Origin: Candidatus Methanoperedens sp.
GTDB taxonomy: Archaea; Halobacteriota; Methanosarcinia; Methanosarcinales; Methanoperedenaceae
Length of the DNA stretch: 51,054 nt
NCBI GenBank assembly: GCA_028715885.1
Contig: JAQUQX010000010.1
Span: 1-51,054, forward strand
Direction of reading: 5' to 3'
Under the pieces are notes generated by a model. It worked only from the letters and a program-made list of their open reading frames with translations, had not been told where the DNA came from and made no database searches. Position numbers and translations under genes: made by a program. How positions within the stretch are numbered: position 1 is the first letter of the stretch; each line of letters starts with the position of its first letter. Positions 17,113-24,809 of the stretch are shown piece by piece.

Positions 17113-17763
17113 ATGAAAGTAAAAATCTGTGGAATTAAGAGTGACCGCGACCTCGCAATGGCAGTAAATGCGGGAGCAAACGCAGTCGGGTTCATTACCG
17201 ATGTGCCTGTGGAATCTCCCAGGAAAATAAGCATCGAAGAGGCATCCAGATTAATCCAGAAGGTTCCCCTGTTTGTGACTTCGGTGCTTGTTATCATGCC
17301 GGAAAATGCCGAACATGCGATACAAATGATTCATAAAGCAAATCCGGGCGCGGTTCAGGTGCATAATGCCCTTTCGATTTCGGAATTAAAGAAGCTCAGG
17401 GAAACGGGTGTAAAACTTATAAAAACAATCCCGGTGTCGCAGGATGCCGAACCTGAAACGCTGATAAAACAGGTAAGTGAACTTAACGGGATAGCTGATG
17501 CTGTGCTTCTCGATACCGCGCTGGACGGAAAAGCCGGCGGAACCGGTGTGCCCCACAACTGGCATGTAAGCTCTGAAGTTGCTCTCCATGCAGGAATGCC
17601 TGTGATACTGGCTGGCGGGTTAAATCCCGGAAATGTTAAAGATGCAATAAAGAACGTGCGCCCGTATGCGGTGGATACAGCCTCAGGCGTTGAAACCGAT
17701 GGAAGAAAAGACGAAAAGAAAGTAATGGAATTTGTCAGGAATGCGAGGATGCATGAAATTTGA
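17113..17763 (+). CDS. trpF: Phosphoribosylanthranilate isomerase
   Basis: 216-residue TIM-barrel enzyme that performs the Amadori rearrangement of phosphoribosylanthranilate. MKVKICGIKSD at the N-terminus carries the catalytic Cys6, and the VLLDTALDGKAGGTG stretch holds the catalytic Asp and phosphate loop. A GTGACAATC leader before the ATG mirrors that of trpD. It overlaps trpE by 11 nt. Confidence 0.95.
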   Translation: MKVKICGIKSDRDLAMAVNAGANAVGFITDVPVESPRKISIEEASRLIQKVPLFVTSVLVIMPENAEHAIQMIHKANPGAVQVHNALSISELKKLRETGVKLIKTIPVSQDAEPETLIKQVSELNGIADAVLLDTALDGKAGGTGVPHNWHVSSEVALHAGMPVILAGGLNPGNVKDAIKNVRPYAVDTASGVETDGRKDEKKVMEFVRNARMHEI

Positions 17764-19276
17764 TATAAGCGAGAAGGAGTTTACCAGCCTTGCGAAAGAA
17801 AAACCTGTGGTAATCCAGTTAATGGCAAAGGTGAAAACGGCATGTTCACCTCTTGATTTATACGCTTCAATGGACAAGAAATGCGCATATCTCCTTGAAT
17901 CGGTTGAAAAAGAGAAAAAGCATGCGAGGTTCTCGTTCGTCGGGGCAGACCCTGATGCGGTGGTCACGGTCAGGAACCGCACATTAACGCTTGACTGCTC
18001 GCACAGGACAAGTTTGATAGGGTTTATCGAGTCATCCGTTTCAAAAGTATGTACCCTGAAAAATGGAACCTGGGAAATCAAAGCCGGTTTTGATACCATG
18101 GATGCCATCCGCTCCGCTTTTGCAGCCTCTGATGTGAAATTCATCGGCAGGGGTTTTGACAGGCAGACCTTCCTTGGAGGAGCGATTGGTTTTTGCGCAT
18201 ACGACTTGGTATATGACTGCTGGCTCGATATTCCGGCTAAAGAAAGCCGAACACCCGATGCGCAGTTTGCGCTCACCACAAAAACCGTGGTTTTCGACCA
18301 CCTGACCGATGAGACTTATATAGTCATGACACCTTTCGTACTGAGCGGTGATGCTCCTCTGGATATATACCAGAAGGCGCTATCGGATGCCGGGAAACTT
18401 GCAACTGTAATAAGCTCTGCGAAACCTCTGGCCGCACGGAAAAACAAACCTTCAAAAATCAGCTGCAATATGGAAAAAAACGATTACGAAGACGCTGTAA
18501 GGAAAGCCAAAAAATACATAATTGACGGCGATATCTTCCAGGTGGTACTTTCGCGAAGGTATGAAGTGACCACAGACCAGACGCCGCTAGAACTTTATAC
18601 CGCGCTTCGCAGCGTTAATCCAAGCCCATACATGTATCTCTTTGAGTTTAACGGCACAAGTATTATAGGCGCAAGCCCCGAGACGCTCCTCTCTGTCCAT
18701 AACCGCAAGGTGATAATCAACCCCATCGCTGGCACATGTCCCCGCGGCAAAACCCAGCAGGAGGACGAGGAATTTGCAAAAGAGATGCTGGGAAGCGAGA
18801 AAGAGCGGGCTGAGCATGTGATGCTTGTGGACCTGGGGCGCAACGATGTGAGGATGGTCTCAAAAGGCGGCACTGTAAAAGTGGATGATTTCATGTCCGT
18901 GCTTAAATATTCGCACGTGCAGCATATCGAAAGCACCGTATCCGGCATGCTTCGCGAGGAATGCGACCAGTTCGATGCCACGCGCGCCATTTTTCCCGCA
19001 GGCACGCTATCGGGCGCGCCCAAGATACGCGCCATGGAGATAATACACGAGCTTGAGAAAGACGCGCGCGGAATCTACGGCGGCGGCGTGGGTTACTACT
19101 CATGGAACGGGGATGCGGATTTTGCCATCGTTATAAGGACGATAATCAAGAACGGGAACAAAGCAATGGTGCAGGCGGGCGCAGGGATAGTTGCGGATTC
19201 TGACCCGGAATATGAGTATAACGAGACTGAGCGCAAGATGGCGGCGATGATTAAGGCGATTGGAGGAGTAGCATGA
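17753..19276 (+). CDS. trpE: Anthranilate synthase component I
   Basis: 507-residue chorismate-utilising subunit that makes anthranilate with ammonia from TrpG. LLES at residues 47-50 is the tryptophan-binding signature, so feedback inhibition is expected. The C-terminal catalytic half contains GDIFQVVLSRR, the NPSPYMY stretch, ASPETL, PIAGTCPRG, DLGRNDV and GTLSGAPKIRAMEII. I start at ATG 17753 behind GAGG. The gene begins inside the end of trpF and overlaps trpG by 4 nt (ATGA). Confidence 0.97.
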   Translation: MKFDISEKEFTSLAKEKPVVIQLMAKVKTACSPLDLYASMDKKCAYLLESVEKEKKHARFSFVGADPDAVVTVRNRTLTLDCSHRTSLIGFIESSVSKVCTLKNGTWEIKAGFDTMDAIRSAFAASDVKFIGRGFDRQTFLGGAIGFCAYDLVYDCWLDIPAKESRTPDAQFALTTKTVVFDHLTDETYIVMTPFVLSGDAPLDIYQKALSDAGKLATVISSAKPLAARKNKPSKISCNMEKNDYEDAVRKAKKYIIDGDIFQVVLSRRYEVTTDQTPLELYTALRSVNPSPYMYLFEFNGTSIIGASPETLLSVHNRKVIINPIAGTCPRGKTQQEDEEFAKEMLGSEKERAEHVMLVDLGRNDVRMVSKGGTVKVDDFMSVLKYSHVQHIESTVSGMLREECDQFDATRAIFPAGTLSGAPKIRAMEIIHELEKDARGIYGGGVGYYSWNGDADFAIVIRTIIKNGNKAMVQAGAGIVADSDPEYEYNETERKMAAMIKAIGGVA

Positions 19277-19857
19277 AAGTATTATTTGTAAATAACAAGG
19301 ACTCCTTTGTGTGGAATCTTGTGGATTACGTATCAATATTCGAGCCAGATACTGTTGTGGTTCCGAATACCATTTCTTTGAAAGAAGTGAAAAAAATTAA
19401 TCCCGATGCCATAGTTATCTCTCCCGGTCCCGGGCATCCCGCAAACCCGAAGGACATCGGAAGCTGCCTTGATATTATCCGGGAATCAAGCGTTCCACTG
19501 CTCGGCGTCTGCTTAGGTCATCAGGCGATAGCAGTTGCTTTCGGCGGCGTGGTGAACCATTCGCCCTCAGGACCGCTGCACGGCAAGACCTCGCTTATAT
19601 ACCACAACGGAAACAGCATCTATCAGGGGCTGCCCAATCCCGTTGTGGGAGGAAGGTATCATTCCCTTTCGATAACCAGGCTGCCTCAAGAGCTTGAAGT
19701 TACAGCGAGGACGCAGGATGGTATAATTATGGGAATAAAACATAAGCAAAGACCCATATTCGGCTTGCAGTTCCATCCAGAATCTGTGCTCACGCCGCAT
19801 GGGTTGAGGATAGTGGAGAATTTTTTGGGGATGGCGCGGGAGATGAAAATAATATAG
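19273..19857 (+). CDS. trpG: Anthranilate synthase component II (glutamine amidotransferase)
   Basis: 194-residue class I amidotransferase that delivers ammonia to TrpE. The catalytic triad is Cys80 (GVCLGHQ), His168 and Glu170 (FHPES). ISPGPGHP near 49-56 is the oxyanion-loop region. ATGA overlap with trpE implies coupled translation. Last gene of the operon; trpC, trpB and trpA are elsewhere. Confidence 0.96.
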   Translation: MKVLFVNNKDSFVWNLVDYVSIFEPDTVVVPNTISLKEVKKINPDAIVISPGPGHPANPKDIGSCLDIIRESSVPLLGVCLGHQAIAVAFGGVVNHSPSGPLHGKTSLIYHNGNSIYQGLPNPVVGGRYHSLSITRLPQELEVTARTQDGIIMGIKHKQRPIFGLQFHPESVLTPHGLRIVENFLGMAREMKII

Positions 19858-19900
19858 CCCTTATATAGTTGAACCATAAATTAATATAATGTGAGAAAAC

Positions 19901-20473
19901 ATGAACACTCCTGAAAAAATAGCTCAAGCATATCTTAGATTAAATGGCTTCTTCACAATACCACATTTTACACTTTTGAAAGATAATGGGACACATATTG
20001 ATTTTTTAGCAGTACGTTTAGGAAGGAGCGTTGAGAAAGTTGGAGTTACTCCAAATGTTTTCCCTCTTAGTATTGATGAACAGTTGTTATCAAAACTGGC
20101 TGTTACTAAAAACAAGACAATAGGGATTGTGGTTGAAGTCAAAGGTGGTGCATGCCGGAATAACGATACTGTAAACTTAGATGAAAAGTTTAAGTATGCT
20201 AAACCTTTTTTTGGAAATATTCGTAATATAAAGAAAGTAAAGTTCGAGAAGGATAACAATTCCGAGATTGAAGAACAGGATGACTACATTATTGTGTCTA
20301 TAAAGCATTGTGTTGGATTTATAAAAAATCGATTTGGTGAGTTAAAAAGAATAGAGGGACAACTTGAAAGAACTAGACAATTAAGTAAGGAAGGTTCGTG
20401 GCATTTATCTGAAGAATTTCTTTCCGATTTGATTTATCTGAATAAAATTGAGGATTCAACTAGAGGAAGTTAA
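19901..20473 (+). CDS. Predicted PD-(D/E)XK nuclease-like protein, unknown
   Basis: 190 residues, more AT-rich than its neighbours. The N-terminal pattern reads like a PD-(D/E)XK nuclease: Glu5 in a first helix, a GFFTIPHF strand, HIDFLAVR with Asp34, then IVVEVKGG with Glu79 and Lys81. The C-terminal half is charged and has no motif I recognise. A TTATATA box near 19860 gives it its own promoter. It ends 1 nt before the DUF433 gene, so it probably forms one transcript with the toxin-antitoxin pair. The nuclease call rests on this residue spacing only. Confidence 0.55.
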   Translation: MNTPEKIAQAYLRLNGFFTIPHFTLLKDNGTHIDFLAVRLGRSVEKVGVTPNVFPLSIDEQLLSKLAVTKNKTIGIVVEVKGGACRNNDTVNLDEKFKYAKPFFGNIRNIKKVKFEKDNNSEIEEQDDYIIVSIKHCVGFIKNRFGELKRIEGQLERTRQLSKEGSWHLSEEFLSDLIYLNKIEDSTRGS

Positions 20474-20474
20474 A

Positions 20475-20696
20475 ATGTTTGAGAAAAGAATAATCATCGA
20501 CCCTGAAATAAGGCATGGAAAACCAATCCTAAAAGGGACAAGAGTGCCTGTTGAAATAATTCTGGGCTCTCTGGCAGGAGGTATGGAAATACAGCAAATC
20601 GCAGACGAGTACGGGATTAAGAAAGAAGATGTGCAGGCTGCGATAGAATACGCCACTAAAATCATAGCCAAGGAAGAAATCGGCGTATATGCATAA
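20475..20696 (+). CDS. DUF433 antitoxin-like protein
   Basis: 73 residues of the DUF433 family (COG2442): RIIIDPEIRHGKPILKGTRVPVEIIL is the family signature near 4-29, followed by a helix-turn-helix-like IQQIADEYGIKKEDVQAAI. Such proteins are usually antitoxin partners of DUF5615 PIN-like proteins, as here. I start at ATG 20475 behind GAGGAAG, 1 nt after the previous stop. It overlaps the next gene by 8 nt. Confidence 0.88.
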   Translation: MFEKRIIIDPEIRHGKPILKGTRVPVEIILGSLAGGMEIQQIADEYGIKKEDVQAAIEYATKIIAKEEIGVYA

Positions 20697-21066
20697 TCTG
20701 AAATTTCTGTTAGATGCAGACATGCCTAGGTCGAGCGCTGAGGTGATGCGGATAATAGGTTTCGATATAGAAGACGTCAGGGATGTTGGGATGAGAGCAG
20801 CAAAAGATAAAGAGATAATCGAATATGCCCTTAAAAACAAGAGAATAATAATCACAAGAGATACCGATTTTGGAGAAGTGCTTAGATATCCAAACCATCC
20901 CGGCGCTATAATTTTCAGATTGCCTTACGCATTCACCTCAAAGGAAATAAACGAAAGGTTGGAGGACTTTTTCAAGTCAGTAAAAGAGGAGGAGCTAAAA
21001 GAAACGATAACGATTGTCGAATTATCAAGGTACAGAAGAAGAAGTTTAAGGGATGATAACAGTTAA
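20689..21066 (+). CDS. DUF5615 PIN-like toxin
   Basis: 125 residues of the DUF5615 family (COG4634). LLDADMPRS with Asp9 and Asp11, Asp40, and ITRDTDFG with Asp58 and Asp60 give the acidic cluster of a Mg-dependent PIN-type RNase. Length is typical. It follows DUF433 with an overlap, the standard order for this putative type II toxin-antitoxin pair. Toxicity is inferred from the family. Confidence 0.85.
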   Translation: MHNLKFLLDADMPRSSAEVMRIIGFDIEDVRDVGMRAAKDKEIIEYALKNKRIIITRDTDFGEVLRYPNHPGAIIFRLPYAFTSKEINERLEDFFKSVKEEELKETITIVELSRYRRRSLRDDNS

Positions 21067-21085
21067 AAAAGTTACAAGTTCCCGA

Positions 21086-22258
21086 TTACTTCACCGCCAC
21101 AATCTTCACAATCTCCCCGTTCTTCAACTCATGCTTCTCCCCGAGCCTCATCTTTGTGCGCGCATCCACGGCATACAGGAACCCCTTGCCGATATCGGTA
21201 TGCACCATAAAAGCCAAATCCCTCGGGGTGCTTCCCTTCTTCACAAGGAAAGCATCTGGAAGAATCCGCCCATGCTTGTCGCTGAACTTATTCTCATCCT
21301 CCACAGGATACACCACGACAAGGTCAAGCAAATTGAACACCGTGTCGTTAATACATTTCTGGATGCCTGTGCCGCCGTATTTCTTCATCAGGGCGCGTAT
21401 CTTGGAAAGCGCCTCTTTCTGCGCACCGGAAAGAGCCGGCGATTCCGTAAAGTCGGCATCCCCGGGTATGTATTTTATCGCCCCGCTTTTATCCGCAAGG
21501 CGTAGCGCCACTTCTGCCGCGGCGCTCACGGGTATGGCGCCGACCTTCACAAGCCGCTCAATATTCTCCGGTGATGCGGTATCAATTTTATTTGCAGCGA
21601 TGATAAGAGGTTTGCTTTCAGCCCTGAGCATGTCGGAAAGCAGGATGATTTGTTCATCCGTCCACATGTGCGGTTTGTCGCGGGGTAATTTTAATTTCGT
21701 CAGCGCTGATTTCACATGAGCGTCCGTAATCCCTGCGCCCTCAAGCTGCCCTGCTATGGTCTCTTCCAGTTTCAGCCCTTCTGCCTGCACCTTGCGCGCT
21801 AACTTCTCCCAGTTGCGCTTCAGGATTCCAAACATCCACATTGTTATTTCGTGTTCAAGGAATGCGATATCCTCAAGCGGGTCATGCGAACCCACAGGCA
21901 CGGGAGCGCCTTCTATGTCCGTGCCGCCCGAGGCGTCTATTACGTGAATTATCGCCTTTGCCTGCCTGAGATTGTCGAGAAAAGCATTGCCAAGTCCTCT
22001 TCCCTTATGGGCATCAGGCACGAGTCCTGCTACATCTATAATCCCGATCGGCACAAACCGAACGCCATCCCTGCAATTCCCGCAGTCGAGTTTTAATTCC
22101 CTGCACGGACAGGTTGTTCTTACATACGCCACGCCGTTGTTTGCATCGATGGTGGTGAAGGGGTAATTCGCAATCTCCACATTTGCAAGAGTTGCAGCTT
22201 TGAAAAACGTTGATTTCCCGCAGTTTGGTTTCCCTGCAAGTGCTACTGAAACAGCCAT
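21086..22258 (-). CDS. Obg/YchF-family GTPase with TGS domain
   Basis: 390-residue P-loop NTPase. G1 is GKPNCGKST (9-17), G3 is DVAG (75-78), G4 is NKID (223-226), and a C-terminal TGS domain ends in EIVKIVAVK. A cluster of four cysteines (50, 52, 59, 62) sits in the switch region and could bind metal. Archaeal proteins of this group are often labelled YchF/OLA1. NKID predicts GTP preference, unlike the altered G4 of true YchF ATPases. A ribosome-associated role is inferred from the family. Confidence 0.9.
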   Translation of the reverse strand: MAVSVALAGKPNCGKSTFFKAATLANVEIANYPFTTIDANNGVAYVRTTCPCRELKLDCGNCRDGVRFVPIGIIDVAGLVPDAHKGRGLGNAFLDNLRQAKAIIHVIDASGGTDIEGAPVPVGSHDPLEDIAFLEHEITMWMFGILKRNWEKLARKVQAEGLKLEETIAGQLEGAGITDAHVKSALTKLKLPRDKPHMWTDEQIILLSDMLRAESKPLIIAANKIDTASPENIERLVKVGAIPVSAAAEVALRLADKSGAIKYIPGDADFTESPALSGAQKEALSKIRALMKKYGGTGIQKCINDTVFNLLDLVVVYPVEDENKFSDKHGRILPDAFLVKKGSTPRDLAFMVHTDIGKGFLYAVDARTKMRLGEKHELKNGEIVKIVAVK

Positions 22259-22350
22259 GCTCTTAATACAGTTCTTGTGAACTTAACTTTTATCTACGGA
22301 TTGTATCTGTCATTGAATTCTTGGCTATTAAGTCCAGACGATTCTTTTTG

Positions 22351-22701
22351 TTATAGTATATCCTTTATTCTTCCTGATGTCCTCTCAAGCTCGCTAATAA
22401 TGGCGTCAATACTGGCATCCCCCGTAGCCATCACCGAAATCAACGCCTTTTGTCCGGCTGAAGCTGCGATAAGTTTTCCCCCGGTAAAATCCACAATCAC
22501 CCTGTTGGCGCTTACATTTTCAAGTTTACTGGTAACGTTCTCGGCTGCCCTTAACATAGTCGCCGCCATTGTTGTCAGCATCTCCGTATCCTCGTTGGCC
22601 TGTTCACTGATAAGAAAACCATCCCTGCTCCCAAGGGCAATCATTTTCACACCATCCGTTTTTTTTAAGTCATGAAGAATACGATTATATATTTTAGACA
22701 T
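22351..22701 (-). CDS. Roadblock/LC7-domain protein
   Basis: 116 residues with the alpha-beta-alpha layout of Roadblock/LC7 (MglB-like) domains: KTDGVKMIALGSRDGFLISEQ near 14-34, a helix with TMAATMLRAAENV, then NRVIVDFTGGKLIAASAG and ALISVMATGDASID. Such dimers act as scaffolds or regulators of small GTPases. I start at ATG 22701 behind GGGGG. It is divergent from the HEAT-like / coiled-coil genes. The nearest GTPase, on the same strand just downstream, is the Obg-family gene. No Mgl-type small GTPase is in the window. Confidence 0.85.
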   Translation of the reverse strand: MSKIYNRILHDLKKTDGVKMIALGSRDGFLISEQANEDTEMLTTMAATMLRAAENVTSKLENVSANRVIVDFTGGKLIAASAGQKALISVMATGDASIDAIISELERTSGRIKDIL

Positions 22702-22764
22702 ATTTCCCCCGTTCATAAAGATTCTCCAAATAAGTAATATACTTCCTGCTTAATAATTTTTTCG

Positions 22765-22790
22765 GGACTACACAGGACTAAACAGGACTA
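22765..22790. repeat. Three 10-bp-spaced GGACTA repeats upstream of the HEAT-like operon
   Basis: GGACTA occurs at 22765, 22775 and 22785 (GGACTANACA units), exactly one helical turn apart. They lie 24-50 bp upstream of the TATA-like AAATTTATATG (22814-22824) of the HEAT gene, between the divergent Roadblock gene and that promoter. They look like cooperative regulator sites. Confidence 0.55.
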
Positions 22791-22861
22791 TACACACCAC
22801 TGAACAATACAATAAATTTATATGTAGTAAAACTTAATTATGTGATTTGGAGGATTAATTT

Positions 22862-23359
22862 ATGGACAATTTTATCGAAAAACAATTTATTCCACTCTTG
22901 GGTAAGTATATGAATTCTTCGGATAATGAACTTGCACTTGAGGCTCTGAAAGCCGCCAGGGGCATTGTAAATTATTATCCAGTGGATGATTTAATCCAGC
23001 CACTCACCAATGCTTTACAGCATAAGAATAAGGATGTTGCGTATCTTGCACTTGATGTTCTAAGGATGAGAACCGGTGGGGAAAAGGCGGTTTCATTAGT
23101 TTCTTCTGAATATAAAAAACTGATGTCAGATGTGGTAACCCCATTCCTGTTTACCTGTCTTGAGTCAGTCTCAGACGATATTGTCCTGAATTCGATGAAT
23201 GCCATAAGTGGTATAAAAAAGGATGAAGTCGAAGAAGTGCTCTTTGACCCCATAGCAAAGCTTTTACAGCATAAGAATAAGCAAATTGCACATCTTGCGC
23301 TGGATATAATAAGAGGCATGGGTGTCAGAAAAGAAATTCACGTCTTCGAGGTTGTATGA
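22862..23359 (+). CDS. HEAT-like repeat protein A, unknown
   Basis: 165 residues made of all-helical repeats of about 40-70 residues. The unit L.QHKN.D.AYLALDVLR near 51-69 recurs as LLQHKNKQIAHLALDIIR near 137-154, and DNA runs of CAGCATAAGAATAAG are repeated in both. This is a HEAT/armadillo-like solenoid for protein binding. GGAGG at 22849-22853 supports the start. ATGA overlap with the next gene implies coupled translation. Confidence 0.75.
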   Translation: MDNFIEKQFIPLLGKYMNSSDNELALEALKAARGIVNYYPVDDLIQPLTNALQHKNKDVAYLALDVLRMRTGGEKAVSLVSSEYKKLMSDVVTPFLFTCLESVSDDIVLNSMNAISGIKKDEVEEVLFDPIAKLLQHKNKQIAHLALDIIRGMGVRKEIHVFEVV

Positions 23360-24012
23360 TTGTCAGTGGAAAAAGCCTGCAATCATTCGCCAGCGAGACA
23401 ATTAATCCTTTTTTGAACAGGCTGTTGCTGTCTGATGATGAGGCAGAGGTTAAAGAAACATTAGATACTATAAAAACTCTCATAGATAGTGGGGTAGATG
23501 GAAGTCCTTTCCTTGAGCTGAAAAAGATTTTGTATCATAATAATAGCAAGATTGCCCATAACACACTTGATATTCTCAGAAAAATCTCTCCGGATGATAG
23601 ATGGAGAAAAGTTGAAGTTCAGAAGGATGTTTGGAAATCCATGTATCCTTTTTTTTATGACCGTGCATTCGGCGCTCCCCAAGTAGCACTGAACTCTCTG
23701 AAAATCATTGAAGGTTTAATCGAATATAATATTATAGACGACTATACTAATCTGCAGAAAGTACTGCTGCACGAAAGTAATGATGTGGCGCATCTGGCAT
23801 TGGATATATTAAGAAAGGATTTAACACACGCTAAACAGAAACGTAAAGAACCTGAATACGTAGAAAGAGAACATATAGAACGTAAACCTGTCGAAAAACA
23901 ACCACGGCAAAAAAATGATGCGCTTGAGAATCGAATTAGAGATGTTCTTATGAAGAATCCCAAGTATGCCGAGGTGTTAGAGGAAGTTAAGTCCAAATAC
24001 AAAACGGAGTAG
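23356..24012 (+). CDS. HEAT-like repeat protein B with charged C-terminal tail
   Basis: 218 residues. Two to three helical repeats share the L.KIL.H.NSKIAHNTLDILRK / LQKVLLHESNDVAHLALDILRK unit with protein A, so the two genes are paralogues. From about residue 157 the tail is very basic and acidic (KQKRKEPEYVEREHIERKP) and ends in a helix (NRIRDVLMKNPKYAEVLEEV). A protein-interaction scaffold is the simplest reading. It lies between protein A and the coiled-coil gene, with a 5-nt gap to the latter. Confidence 0.72.
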   Translation: MIVSGKSLQSFASETINPFLNRLLLSDDEAEVKETLDTIKTLIDSGVDGSPFLELKKILYHNNSKIAHNTLDILRKISPDDRWRKVEVQKDVWKSMYPFFYDRAFGAPQVALNSLKIIEGLIEYNIIDDYTNLQKVLLHESNDVAHLALDILRKDLTHAKQKRKEPEYVEREHIERKPVEKQPRQKNDALENRIRDVLMKNPKYAEVLEEVKSKYKTE

Positions 24013-24017
24013 GATAC

Positions 24018-24527
24018 ATGTCTTTATGGAATTGGATAAAATCGGGCATTTTTCGAAGTAAAACCAAACTTGATGGAGAATCTCATCAAAAACAAACAGG
24101 TCTTTCTGATGATACTAAACAAGATAATAAACTGACATATAAAAAGGAAAAATTATATTGGCCTCACAATTTAAGGAGTGAGCTTGCCGAAATAAACAAC
24201 AGATATCAGGAAGCTAAGGACAAACTCGAAAAAGAACGAGAAATCACGTCTAATTTTGAGAGGGAAATTGAAGATGTGCGAAGGAGAAATAATGATTATA
24301 GAAAAGAAATTGAGGCTAATGAGGAATCCATACAGAATTTAAAGAGTGAGCTTGCCGAAATAAACAACAGATACCAGGAAACCATTGAAAAACTTGACAA
24401 AATTGATGATAAGGTTGTTACCCTCGAGATGCTAATTTTAGATCTTGATAAAGAATTGGGATTATTTGCTCTTTTGGAGGAAAATCAAGAAACAGAACTT
24501 CTGGAAGCTCCTATTAAATACAGGTAA
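24018..24527 (+). CDS. Coiled-coil protein with duplicated segment, unknown
   Basis: 169 residues. An aromatic N-terminus (MSLWNWIKSGIF, possibly membrane-touching amphipathic) is followed by a long coiled coil from about residue 52 to 150. The segment L-S-ELAEINNRYQE occurs twice, 56 residues apart. Third gene of the HEAT-like operon, so it may be the filament or tether of the same complex. No family recognised. Confidence 0.7.
   Translation: MSLWNWIKSGIFRSKTKLDGESHQKQTGLSDDTKQDNKLTYKKEKLYWPHNLRSELAEINNRYQEAKDKLEKEREITSNFEREIEDVRRRNNDYRKEIEANEESIQNLKSELAEINNRYQETIEKLDKIDDKVVTLEMLILDLDKELGLFALLEENQETELLEAPIKYR
24177..24380 (+). repeat. 36-bp in-frame direct repeats in the coiled-coil gene
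   Basis: Positions 24177-24212 and 24345-24380 are 35/36 identical and 168 bp (56 codons) apart. Near-identity at the DNA level points to recent duplication or gene conversion. Confidence 0.8.
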
Positions 24528-24580
24528 ATAAGAGGCGATTGTTTTAATCCGTATAGTTAGACAACATCGACCGCCCAAAG

Positions 24581-24592
24581 CATTTAAATACT
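24581..24592 (+). promoter_or_regulatory. BoxA of the L3-SecY ribosomal operon
   Basis: CATTTAAATACT is the strongest TATA element before rpl3. With about 25-30 bp to the transcription start, the mRNA would begin near 24610, leaving a leader of about 200 nt before ATG 24810. Confidence 0.55.
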
Positions 24593-24609
24593 TCTTCTTC
24601 GTTTAAAGC

Positions 24610-24809
24610 AAAAAAATACGATGCGTATATACTACGCAAGTTGAAGTCGATCAAAGTCGGATTTGATGAATCGCGAGGGCCAATGCGGATATCGTATGCC
24701 CGGAAGCGCATGTAAATCAGAATCTATTTGTGAAGACCTATCTGCACATGTTTGCAGCTTGCAGTAAAAAATCCACGTATTAGTATCATATATCGCCAAG
24801 GAGGAACAA
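24610..24809 (+). promoter_or_regulatory. Long structured leader of the ribosomal operon
   Basis: About 200 nt without a credible gene. Possible hairpins are GCGTA-TATAC-TACGC at 24623-24637, ATGCG (24683-24687) with CGCAT (24707-24711), and CTGCA (24742-24746) with TGCAG (24753-24757), beside a second TTGCAG. AAGGAGG precedes the L3 ATG. A seven-codon ORF from 24621 could be translated. Autogenous control by an operon protein is possible; no known leader motif is recognised. Confidence 0.4.
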
